Assembly: GCA_002391625.1 (NCBI GenBank)
Contig: DGFJ01000041.1
Location: forward strand, 62,001-126,000
DNA: 64,000 bases
Reading direction: 5' to 3'
Source of the DNA: Ruminococcaceae bacterium UBA3903
GTDB lineage: Bacteria > Bacillota > Clostridia > Oscillospirales > Acutalibacteraceae
The notes under the pieces: generated by a model
What the model was told of the DNA's origin: nothing
The model's input: the letters and a program-made list of their open reading frames with translations, nothing else
Database searches by the model: none
Translations under genes and position numbers: made by a program
Part shown: positions 51,633 to 59,242 of the stretch, in pieces
How the letters are laid out: each line of letters starts with the position of its first letter
Position numbering within the stretch: the stretch's first letter is position 1

Positions 51633-52187
51633 TTATTTAGAAATTTTAAGTTTAGGAAATTTCATTTTTTCCACTAGCTTTTCAGCACCAAACAGCAGTG
51701 CAATGTTAAATGGTAATAATATTAGATTAGTAACTATCCTTACGGGCAATATTGCCATTAACGGGTAACCATATACAATACATAAGCTAAACGTGGTGAT
51801 AACAATATTACAAAGAATAGTAACGGTTATATTAGCTAATATTGTTCTTTTTAAACTGATTGGTTGTTTGTACAAAAATAAACCAATAATAAATCCAGAC
51901 AATGCCTTGGAACATAATATACCAATGTTGATAGCCCCTGTAGGCTTTATTATCAGCGTTACAATATCACCAAATGCACCTATGATAGCACCGGGTATTG
52001 GTCCAAACATATATGCCCCCAAGGACACAGGTAATGCAGAAAATGATATTCTGTAGGCGTCACCAATGGTTATTTCTAAAAATCCTAACACCACACGCAA
52101 TGCAAGCAGTATACCACAGAATGACAAAACATAAACATTTTTAAGCTCTCTGCTGGAAGCTTTTAGATTGGATAATGTGTTTTTCAA
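51633..52187 (-). CDS. folT: Folate ECF transporter substrate-binding (S) component FolT
   Basis: The 184-residue membrane protein has about six helices and the ECF S-component pattern SFCGILLALRVVLGF, ISFSALPVSLGAYMFGP and GAIIGAFGDIV. It binds folate and works with a shared EcfA-A'-T module encoded elsewhere. The folate assignment rests mainly on the THF riboswitch directly upstream. The start is TTG 52187, 7 bp behind a perfect AAGGAGG. The longer reading frame from 52313 would run through the attenuator and is rejected. Translation may be controlled by an anti-SD segment at 52236-52244. Confidence 0.88.
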   Translation of the reverse strand: MKNTLSNLKASSRELKNVYVLSFCGILLALRVVLGFLEITIGDAYRISFSALPVSLGAYMFGPIPGAIIGAFGDIVTLIIKPTGAINIGILCSKALSGFIIGLFLYKQPISLKRTILANITVTILCNIVITTFSLCIVYGYPLMAILPVRIVTNLILLPFNIALLFGAEKLVEKMKFPKLKISK

Positions 52188-52194
52188 GAAAAAT

Positions 52195-52245
52195 TCCTCC
52201 TTAATTATTGTGCCACAAATGGCAGTTACGTTGGATAAGGAGGAC
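52195..52245 (-). promoter_or_regulatory. SD/anti-SD switch of folT
   Basis: The SD region (minus strand TAAGGAGGA, 52203-52195) is exactly complementary to TCCTCCTTA at 52244-52236. The latter can alternatively pair with the riboswitch 3' flank (52338-52326), which would free the SD. Confidence 0.5.
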
Positions 52246-52250
52246 ACAAG

Positions 52251-52291
52251 AAAAAAGAAAAGCGGAAACATAGCCATAGCTACATCTCCGC
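52251..52291 (-). terminator. Attenuator terminator in the folT leader
   Basis: A 13-bp stem with wobbles (minus strand GCGGAGATGTAGC with GCTATGTTTCCGC), 4-nt loop and TTTTCTTTTTC, between the riboswitch and folT. Confidence 0.75.
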
Positions 52292-52335
52292 CTGTTATTT
52301 TGGATAATGTCAATTATTGTAAATTGTCCTTATTC

Positions 52336-52455
52336 AACAGCGGGATGCAAGAATTGAACCGTCGGACTATATGTCCATTCGTCCTGCTGACAACTCCCCG
52401 TTCAACAGGCACTAAGCGTTAATACGCTACGCACAAAACTCTACTCTGTACAGTG
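52336..52455 (-). promoter_or_regulatory. Tetrahydrofolate (THF) riboswitch
   Basis: The minus-strand leader matches the folT-motif THF riboswitch: ACAGAGTAGA at the 5' side, GCGT...ACGC, GAACGGGGAGTTGTC in the centre, and GGTTCAATTCTTGCATCCCG closing at the 3' side with CTGT pairing to ACAG as P1. Position in front of an ECF S component is typical. Ends are approximate. Confidence 0.87.
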
Positions 52456-52501
52456 ATTAAATCACTATGAATATATTATCAGACATTTTCATACTTGTCA
52501 A
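52452..52501 (-). promoter_or_regulatory. folT promoter and 5'-terminal hairpin
   Basis: Minus-strand TTGACA (52501-52496), 17-bp spacer, TAATAT (52478-52473). The transcript would start near 52466 at a perfect palindrome AGTGATT-N-AATCACT (52452-52466). Confidence 0.82.
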
Positions 52502-52527
52502 TACCGTGTGATTGCTTTTTATATACC

Positions 52528-54696
52528 TTATACCATTAGGTCACTTTCCTCCACACGCTTGTTGAAAAATGCAATTATTCGGATACAAGGCTTTCTTAAT
52601 AACAAACCTAACAGCAACGCAACAGGAATAAATGCCAACAGATATAATATGTCATACCAAAAATCGTTTTGATATGGACCTGCTACAGCTTCACGCAATG
52701 CATTTATGCCATATTTAAACGGCATGAATGGGTACAACCCCTGAAAGAATGGAGGCAGTACCTCGACAGGAAACGTACCGCCCGAGCCAGCTATCTGTAT
52801 AACCAACAGAATAACGGCTAACGCTTTACCAATTACGCTAAATGTTATGGTTAAAGAATAAATCAGCAGGGTGTAAACCAAGCTGGAAACCCAGCTGGCA
52901 ATTAGGAAAAGTAGAATGTTGTCACATTGAATTTGCAAGAAGAAAATATCACCCAAAGCGATTATTGTTGCCTGTACTAATCCTAACAACATAAACAACA
53001 GGTATCTGCCAAAAAACTGTTGTGTTGAGTTAACCTTGCGATTTAACCTACGTAAATCCTTTTTGCTTAGATCAACCTTTAATACGGCTACTAAAACTAT
53101 ACCGCCAACCCAAAATGCCAGCGTCGAATAAAAGGGCGTCATGCTGGAACCATAGTTTTTCACAGGATACATTGACTCTGTATTAATGGTAACAGGGGAG
53201 GCAACAAACTCGCCTAAGCGGTCAGGATCTTTTAATATGGTATCTACAAAATTTTCTATTGTCGCATTTTCAGAAAGCTTTTTTATTTTATTTTTTGTTA
53301 CGTCAATATCTACTGATGCGTTATATAGTAAATCGCTAATGTTGTTAAATGATGTCTTCATAGACGATAATGTAGTACAAGCACTTTCTAGGGTGTTGTT
53401 AACGCTTGGAAGATCACCGTCAATAGTTTTCATTAAGCCTGATGCCTTTTCAAGCGTTGAGTACACACTGTCTACAGCAGCGTCTATTGCACTTTTTGCT
53501 GATGTAAAGGCAGGCTGTAAGGATTCTATTTGGCTGTTGCTTTCGTTTATTAATCCTGTGATTTCCTGTTGCTGTTCTAGCGGTAATGAGCCATTAGTTT
53601 TAATTGTGTTAGCGGCAGCATCAATTTTTTCTATAGATTGTCTTTGCTTGCTGTTGGCATTTTCCAGCAAATCTATTAGCTTACTGTTATCTACACCAAA
53701 GGTGTTGCTAAGATTTTCTAAAATACTTATAATCTTGCTGTTTATGTCAATAATTTTTTTGTTGATACTGGTAACGCCCTGTAGCTTGTTAGCAGCAGCA
53801 CCTGCGTCGCTGCTAAGTGTTGAAAAGGCATCGTTTACTTGACTGCTAATGTCGGATTCCAAGGATTGTGTAGATGCTAAAATATTACCTACGGTATCAG
53901 TTAATTGCTTTGACGAGTTCCGAGTAGTTTCTATGGCATCCTTAGTAGATGTAGTAATCGTGCCGGACTGTGCCAGCAGATTATCAACATCAGGTAAAAT
54001 AGCTTGATTGGTTTTAACTAAATTCTCTATGGTGTCCAGTGTAGAGTTTAATACTGTTATAGTGGATTTAAAGGTTTCTATGCTTTGCTGTACCTCTGAG
54101 AGGGAGCTATTAATATTGTCAAAAACCTCTGTTTTTTTGTCTGCAACCTCGTCGGTTGTTATGTTTAGTGTTGTAGCAATGGTTTTAGTTATTGTGCTTA
54201 CAAAGCTGGCGTCCACCTCCTGCTGTATGGTCTGTACACCTTTATCAGTGATTTTTGGTGCAATAGCGTTTTTCTTTTCGTTTACATAATATTTAATTTC
54301 AGATTGGTTAAGCTCACCTGTAATTATACTGCACAGCTTTTCTGTGAAATCTGATGGTATTACAACGGCGGCATAGTATTTTCCGTTAGCTACACCGCTT
54401 AATGCCTCGTCTTCAGCGTCTACAAAGGTCCAGCCCATTTGGGTGTTTTGTTTTAGGTTAGTGACTATCTCGCCACCACAGTTTATTGAGATGGTCTTTA
54501 CATCATAGCCCTCATCCAGATTGCATACCGCCACCGACAAGCCACCTGTGTTTGAATATGGATCCCAGTTAGCGGCAATATTAAACCATGCGTACAGGGC
54601 AGGTAAAATTGTTAAACCAATTATTATTATAAAGGCTATTATGTTGGTTGCAATTTTCTTAATATCATTATTAAAAATCGAGAATATATTTTTCAT
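52528..54696 (-). CDS. YhgE/Pip-domain membrane protein (ABC-2 type)
   Basis: The 722-residue protein of the YhgE/Pip family has one membrane helix at the N-terminus (about 15-37, with LTILPALYAWFNIAANWDPY after it), a long extracytoplasmic region of about 480 residues with predicted coiled coil and Ser/Thr/Asn-rich helices, and five or six helices at the C-terminus (from about residue 530) including GSGGTFPVEVLPPFFQGLYPFMP. The family includes the Lactococcus phage infection protein Pip and type VII secretion-associated EsaA-like proteins, but the role here is unknown. The start overlaps the upstream gene stop by 4 bp. It ends the TetR-led operon. Confidence 0.87.
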   Translation of the reverse strand: MKNIFSIFNNDIKKIATNIIAFIIIIGLTILPALYAWFNIAANWDPYSNTGGLSVAVCNLDEGYDVKTISINCGGEIVTNLKQNTQMGWTFVDAEDEALSGVANGKYYAAVVIPSDFTEKLCSIITGELNQSEIKYYVNEKKNAIAPKITDKGVQTIQQEVDASFVSTITKTIATTLNITTDEVADKKTEVFDNINSSLSEVQQSIETFKSTITVLNSTLDTIENLVKTNQAILPDVDNLLAQSGTITTSTKDAIETTRNSSKQLTDTVGNILASTQSLESDISSQVNDAFSTLSSDAGAAANKLQGVTSINKKIIDINSKIISILENLSNTFGVDNSKLIDLLENANSKQRQSIEKIDAAANTIKTNGSLPLEQQQEITGLINESNSQIESLQPAFTSAKSAIDAAVDSVYSTLEKASGLMKTIDGDLPSVNNTLESACTTLSSMKTSFNNISDLLYNASVDIDVTKNKIKKLSENATIENFVDTILKDPDRLGEFVASPVTINTESMYPVKNYGSSMTPFYSTLAFWVGGIVLVAVLKVDLSKKDLRRLNRKVNSTQQFFGRYLLFMLLGLVQATIIALGDIFFLQIQCDNILLFLIASWVSSLVYTLLIYSLTITFSVIGKALAVILLVIQIAGSGGTFPVEVLPPFFQGLYPFMPFKYGINALREAVAGPYQNDFWYDILYLLAFIPVALLLGLLLRKPCIRIIAFFNKRVEESDLMV

Positions 54697-55412
54697 TTTA
54701 TTTCTCCTTCTTTTGGAGTTTTTATATCAACTTTTTTCTGAACACTGTTATTTTTAGCCGTACTATTTTTACTATTTGATTTTGGTGAATTATGTTCATT
54801 GGTTGGTACATAGCTGCTTTCAGCCTTGTTATCACATGGCTTTGATTTATCCTGCTTACAGGATGTTTTTTCTTTGTTATTACCACAACCTTTTTGTGGT
54901 TTATCGTTTTCATATGTAGGTTTTTCTGGCGGCCTTATAGCGGTGTTTATTTTTTCAATTAATGCTGCGTGCTTGTTGATATCATTTTCATCTATGAAAA
55001 TTCCTTCGTTGTCATTATCCTCTTGCTGGTCGTCATCCAGCTCCTTTAATTCAAACTCGTCGGCTAAACCTAAAAGCTCTTTATACCAGTTGTACTTGTA
55101 ATCTGTTCTTATTAGCACACTAACGCTAATTAATATTGTGATTATCCACAGGCATAAAAATTCTATTTTCGTTTCCAGACTAAACATTAACGCTAAAAAC
55201 ACAAAAGCAGAGGTCACAATAAATATTAAACCATAGCGGTTGTAACGGGTACGTTTCTTTTTAAATTCATCATAACGATGTTTAACTCTCATATATGTTA
55301 AATGCTCTGATTCTACTTGAGACAGTGGTGGTGCGGGCTGATGCCTTCCTTTTTTCTGGTAGTTAACTGATGTCTGCATATTCAATTTTTTGTCATGCTT
55401 TTTGTTGCTCAT
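54693..55412 (-). CDS. Two-helix membrane protein with disordered tail, unknown function
   Basis: The 239-residue protein is not recognised. Residues 1-55 are basic and polar. Two adjacent hydrophobic helices lie at about 60-100 (GLIFIVTSAFVFLALMF and LWIITILISVSVLI). After an acidic segment (DDDQQEDNDNE) comes a low-complexity Lys/Ser/Asn/Pro tail with a few Cys. It overlaps the YhgE/Pip gene by 4 bp and lies 40 bp after the TetR gene, so it may be an accessory of the YhgE protein. Confidence 0.75.
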   Translation of the reverse strand: MSNKKHDKKLNMQTSVNYQKKGRHQPAPPLSQVESEHLTYMRVKHRYDEFKKKRTRYNRYGLIFIVTSAFVFLALMFSLETKIEFLCLWIITILISVSVLIRTDYKYNWYKELLGLADEFELKELDDDQQEDNDNEGIFIDENDINKHAALIEKINTAIRPPEKPTYENDKPQKGCGNNKEKTSCKQDKSKPCDNKAESSYVPTNEHNSPKSNSKNSTAKNNSVQKKVDIKTPKEGEIK

Positions 55413-55452
55413 ATGTGTTCCTCCTGTTTGTATTTAGAGGGTATTGTATATA

Positions 55453-56091
55453 TTATTTTTTATTAAAAAAGGCTATACCATGAAGAATTATTTGTTCAGC
55501 TAAGGTTGCCATTTGCTTTGGTGTTTCTTTTTCACCGTTGCTTAACCATGATGACAACAGACCTATACAGCCTGATACAATAAAGGAATAAAAATACTCA
55601 AAAGCTACTACGTTGCTGTTATCATGTATGCTCATCCAATCATATAGACATTTGGTTCGTACAACGCTTTTTAATTTATCCACGAAAGCTATATCACCGT
55701 TTTCGCCTAACAATGCTATACACAAATCCGAATTGTCTGATAGATAGGTAAACATTTTTTCAAGGAAGGGCAAAGGTGTACCGGCAGCTAAAGGGTTAGG
55801 TGTTTCATTAATAATTTGATTAACATCCCTAAACATTTCCTCTTCTATTTCGGACAGCATATCATAAATATCTTTATAATGTAGGTAAAATGTACCTCTG
55901 TTTATATCAACCAAATCGGACAATTCACGAACTGTAATATCCTTTATTGGCTTTTTTTGTAGCAGAACTGTTAGACCCTTTCGCAGCTGGCTTTTTGTTT
56001 TACGCACACGTCGGTCAATCCTTTTAGGCATTGTGCCGTTATCTTTTGTCGAAACGACGTTTTGCGTTTCCTTTTCCCCTGTAAAATCCAT
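55453..56091 (-). CDS. TetR/AcrR-family regulator
   Basis: The 212-residue regulator has an HTH near residues 35-80 (KTKSQLRKGLTVLLQKKPIKDITVRELSDLVDINRGTFYLHY pattern: a TetR N-terminal domain with xxGTFYxHYxD). The ligand-binding half looks like the TetR_C group seen in DhaS-like regulators. A tail of about 20 polar residues precedes the domain. The start follows GGAGG. It heads the operon with the membrane protein and YhgE/Pip gene and probably represses it, with the palindrome at 56213-56223 as a likely operator. Confidence 0.87.
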   Translation of the reverse strand: MDFTGEKETQNVVSTKDNGTMPKRIDRRVRKTKSQLRKGLTVLLQKKPIKDITVRELSDLVDINRGTFYLHYKDIYDMLSEIEEEMFRDVNQIINETPNPLAAGTPLPFLEKMFTYLSDNSDLCIALLGENGDIAFVDKLKSVVRTKCLYDWMSIHDNSNVVAFEYFYSFIVSGCIGLLSSWLSNGEKETPKQMATLAEQIILHGIAFFNKK

Positions 56092-56210
56092 GATATGATG
56101 CCTCCATTATAATATATTTTCTTTTATTTGGCAAAATTTTTGTAAAGCTATAAAATCTTGTGCAGAAACAAAATACTGATAAGTAATGAACAAAAAAATA
56201 TTATAACGCA

Positions 56211-56239
56211 ATTATAGACTATAAATCAACAAAAGTCAA
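56211..56239 (-). promoter_or_regulatory. Promoter of the TetR operon with overlapping palindrome
   Basis: Minus-strand TTGACT (56239-56234), 17-bp spacer, perfect TATAAT (56216-56211). The 11-bp palindrome TATAG-A-CTATA (56213-56223) overlaps the -10 box and would suit autorepression. The remaining gap to the MATE gene holds no element I recognise. Confidence 0.7.
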
Positions 56240-56378
56240 TTATTATACATGGGTTATACATTAGCTTTATTTAAAGACTAAAGACAATTTTGAAATCAGA
56301 AATAAAAAATATTAATATAGATTTTATTGTTGTAAGGTGATAAAATAAATAAAGATTAGTAAAATGAGGGTGAAAAAA

Positions 56379-57725
56379 TTGGTAAAGGATTTAACAGTCG
56401 GCAAGCCGTGGAAGGTGTTGTTTACTTTCTCCCTGCCTATGCTTGGCAGTGTGGTTTTTCAGCAAATATACAATATAGCTGACAGCATGATTGCCGGTCA
56501 GTTTGTAGGAGAGGATGCCTTAGCAGCGGTAGGTGCATCATACCCAATAACAATGTTGTTTTTGGCGGTGGCTATGGGCTGTAACCTAGGCTGTTCAGTT
56601 GTTATATCACAATTATTCGGAGCAAAAAAAATAAGAGATATGAAAACTGCAATTAACACATCCTTTATATTTTCCTTGTCTATTAGTGTTGTTCTCACAG
56701 TTGTTGGTTTAATCTTTTGTGATAAACTAATGATGCTGGTTAATACGCCAGAAAATATTTTTGCAGACAGCAGTTTGTACCTTGGCATATACATAGGAGG
56801 TATTGTGTTTCTGTTTCTGTACAACATTTGTACCGGTGTGTTTACGGCTTTAGGGGATTCTAAAACACCGTTATATTTATTAATAGGCTCCTCTGTTGGC
56901 AACATACTTTTGGATTTGTTGCTTGTTATTAATTTTCATATGGGGGTATCTGGTGTAGCTTGGGCTACCTTTATAGCACAGGGTGCTGCGTCAGTGCTAT
57001 CATTAATAATACTAATCACACGTGTAAAGGCTATAAAATGTGATAAGAAACCACAGTATTTTTCTATGTTTATGTTAAGACGTATCGCCCGCATAGCTAT
57101 ACCTAGCATATTACAGCAAAGCTTTGTTTCGGTGGGCAATATGTTTGTCCAATGTATTATTAATAGCTATGGTTCTACTGTAATAGCTGGATATTCCGCT
57201 GCCGTAAAGCTAAATACATTTACACTAACCTGTATAACAACAACATCTAACGGGTTGTCAAGCTTTGTTGCACAAAATATAGGTGCAGGTATTATAAAAA
57301 GGGTTAAAAAGGGGTTAATTGCTAGTGTTATTTTGGTTGAGGGTATAGCTATCCTGTTTACTGCCATGTATGTATTATTTGGACAGCAGTTTATGGGAAT
57401 GTTTATGGATAGTAACGCCAGCAGTGACGCACTAAATGTTGGAATAGAATTTTTATTAATTATTGCACCGTTTTATGCTGTCGTTTCAATGAAGCTGGTT
57501 CTGGACGCTGTTTTCCGTGGTACAGGTGCTATGGCAGCGTTTATGACCAGTACGTTTTTAGATTTAATTTTGCGTGTTGCTCTTGCTTTCGTGTTATCGC
57601 CGATATATGGCATTACTGGTGTATGGCTGTCATGGCCTATTGGCTGGTTAGTAGGCATGGGATGCTCGGTTATACTGTATTTTGCAGGAGTATGGAAGCC
57701 AAAACACGTTTTAACAAATAATTAA
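56379..57725 (+). CDS. MATE-family efflux transporter
   Basis: The 448-residue protein has about twelve membrane helices in two homologous halves (the two MatE domains), beginning KPWKVLFTFSLPMLGSVVFQ with QIYNIADSMIAGQFVG, the usual family opening. MATE proteins export drugs or metabolites with Na+ or H+. TTG 56379 is preferred because GAGGGTG precedes it by 6 bp; ATG 56364 has no SD. The PPTase gene follows 15 bp downstream, so the two are probably co-transcribed. Confidence 0.88.
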   Translation: MVKDLTVGKPWKVLFTFSLPMLGSVVFQQIYNIADSMIAGQFVGEDALAAVGASYPITMLFLAVAMGCNLGCSVVISQLFGAKKIRDMKTAINTSFIFSLSISVVLTVVGLIFCDKLMMLVNTPENIFADSSLYLGIYIGGIVFLFLYNICTGVFTALGDSKTPLYLLIGSSVGNILLDLLLVINFHMGVSGVAWATFIAQGAASVLSLIILITRVKAIKCDKKPQYFSMFMLRRIARIAIPSILQQSFVSVGNMFVQCIINSYGSTVIAGYSAAVKLNTFTLTCITTTSNGLSSFVAQNIGAGIIKRVKKGLIASVILVEGIAILFTAMYVLFGQQFMGMFMDSNASSDALNVGIEFLLIIAPFYAVVSMKLVLDAVFRGTGAMAAFMTSTFLDLILRVALAFVLSPIYGITGVWLSWPIGWLVGMGCSVILYFAGVWKPKHVLTNN

Positions 57726-57740
57726 AGGTAGAGGAAACAA

Positions 57741-58364
57741 ATGATACAACTATATTGCGTGCAATTATCCCATTGCCGGAAAGATTATGAAAGATTTATT
57801 CCACTGATTACAAAGGACAGACAGGATAAGCTAAAGCGCTTGCGTGGCCCAAAGAAAAGGCTGGAATGTGTAGTGTCTGGTATGCTTATAAGAAATTATG
57901 TATTTACAAATGGAAAAAGACAGGTGCTTTACAACGAGTTTGGCAAACCCTATGTGAAGGGTGGTAAACACTTTAATATTTCACATTCTGGTGATTATGC
58001 TATTATAGCGTTGTCAGAAAAGCCTGTGGGAGTAGATATAGAAATGCATAAGGAACATGATTATATGCGTTTATCACAGCTGACATTTCACGAAAATGAA
58101 CAACGCCTAATAGAAAAGAGTAACAACAGGGCAGATGATTTCTTTATGCTGTGGACATTAAAAGAAGCCTATATGAAATTAGTTGGCAGGGGATTTAACC
58201 TTTCTCCTAAATCATTTTTTTATACCTTTGAGAATAATATTTCTGTTAGCTTAGATGATAAAAATAGATGTGTTTTTAAAGTAATAAATGACCTAGCTGG
58301 CTACACTGTATCGGTGTGTGGTTATGAGGAAATTAGCGACAACATTAATGTGGTACAGCTTTAA
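57741..58364 (+). CDS. 4'-phosphopantetheinyl transferase (Sfp-type)
   Basis: The 207-residue enzyme transfers phosphopantetheine from CoA to carrier proteins. It shows FNISHSGDYAIIALS, the metal-binding GVDIE, and WTLKEAYMKLVGRG with the catalytic Glu and Lys. The length suits the two-half Sfp/Gsp type, not the short AcpS. No NRPS, PKS or acyl-carrier gene is seen within the window, so its partner is elsewhere. It follows the MATE gene. Confidence 0.92.
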   Translation: MIQLYCVQLSHCRKDYERFIPLITKDRQDKLKRLRGPKKRLECVVSGMLIRNYVFTNGKRQVLYNEFGKPYVKGGKHFNISHSGDYAIIALSEKPVGVDIEMHKEHDYMRLSQLTFHENEQRLIEKSNNRADDFFMLWTLKEAYMKLVGRGFNLSPKSFFYTFENNISVSLDDKNRCVFKVINDLAGYTVSVCGYEEISDNINVVQL

Positions 58365-58387
58365 TATTGGAAGGGGGTCATGTTGCT

Positions 58388-58483
58388 GTGATTGAAATAA
58401 AAGAGCAACAGATATATGTATTCCTAATTATTGGAGTGGTGTTGATGATCCGTATGTTTTTTTGCATTAAAAATAAAAAATAA
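58388..58483 (+). CDS. 31-residue single-helix membrane peptide
   Basis: A GTG 9 bp after AAGGGGGT, 23 bp behind the PPTase stop, opens a 31-codon frame: polar start IEIKEQQ, one hydrophobic helix YVFLIIGVVLMIRMFF, and a basic end KNKK. This is the form of a small membrane-inserted regulatory peptide or accessory subunit. The match is only to form; no family is recognised. Confidence 0.45.
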   Translation: MIEIKEQQIYVFLIIGVVLMIRMFFCIKNKK

Positions 58484-58530
58484 ATGTCTATTATGTGAGA
58501 ATAGGACAGACATATAAACCGTAAAATTAA

Positions 58531-58559
58531 TTGACACCATAGCAAATATGGAATATACT
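58531..58559 (+). promoter_or_regulatory. Promoter of the XRE-cupin gene with palindrome in the spacer
   Basis: Perfect TTGACA (58531-58536), 17-bp spacer, TATACT (58554-58559). CCATA-N5-TATGG (58537-58551) fills the spacer, a likely operator for the XRE protein itself. Confidence 0.78.
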
Positions 58560-58620
58560 TATTGTGACATTTATAAAGAGTAAATAACAAATATTAATAT
58601 ATGTGAAAGGGCTGAAAAAC

Positions 58621-59205
58621 GTGGAAACTAGAATTATAGAAACAGCACAACGAATAAAAGGCTTGCGTGAGCTTTTGGAAATATCCCAGGAAGAAATGGC
58701 AGCTTCATTAGGTATGTCACAAAAAAGATATTGCGAGTATGAAAGCGGAGAACGTGATTTTAGCTTTACATTTTTATACAACTGTGCAGACAAGCTTGGT
58801 GTTGATATAGTAGAGCTGCTAACTGGTGAGGTGCCTAAGCTTTCCCACTATGGTATAGTGAGAAAGGGAGAAGGACTAAACATAAAAAGGCGTGAAGGCT
58901 TTAAGTATCAGCATTTGTGCTACAGGTTTAGGGATAAGCAAGCAGAAGCCTTCTTAGTTACTGCTCCATATAACCATGAGGAACAGGATAAGCCTATTCA
59001 TATGTCACGCCATGAAGGACAGGAATTTGACTATATTATTAGCGGTAGCTTAAAATGCATGTTTGAGAATCACGAAGAAATATTAAATGAGGGTGACTCT
59101 GTATACTATGATTCGGGCAGGGGTCACGGAATGATAGCCACAGGCGGACAGGACTGTACATTAATAGCTGTGACAATTCATCCGCCAAAACATAATAACG
59201 ACTAA
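58621..59205 (+). CDS. XRE-family regulator with cupin domain
   Basis: The 194-residue protein has an N-terminal HTH (IKGLRELLEISQEEMAASLGMSQKRYCEYESGERD) and a C-terminal cupin_2 barrel from residue about 105 (HEGQEFDYIISGSLKC, LNEGDSVYYDSGRGHGM). Such regulators sense small ligands and often control adjacent acyl-CoA ligase genes. GTG 58621 is preferred, with AAAGGG 9 bp upstream; the GTG at 58603 overlaps the SD. The acyl-CoA ligase gene starts 37 bp downstream. Confidence 0.88.
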   Translation: METRIIETAQRIKGLRELLEISQEEMAASLGMSQKRYCEYESGERDFSFTFLYNCADKLGVDIVELLTGEVPKLSHYGIVRKGEGLNIKRREGFKYQHLCYRFRDKQAEAFLVTAPYNHEEQDKPIHMSRHEGQEFDYIISGSLKCMFENHEEILNEGDSVYYDSGRGHGMIATGGQDCTLIAVTIHPPKHNND

Positions 59206-59242
59206 TCAAACCTCACCAAACAGGAAAGGACACAATAGAGAT

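Noticed and set aside
51793..52056. Plus-strand frame opposite folT
   Set aside because: No SD, and the minus-strand frame has clear S-component motifs and a riboswitch.
52188..52313. N-terminal extension of FolT
   Set aside because: It would be translated from the attenuator region, and the SD supports TTG 52187.
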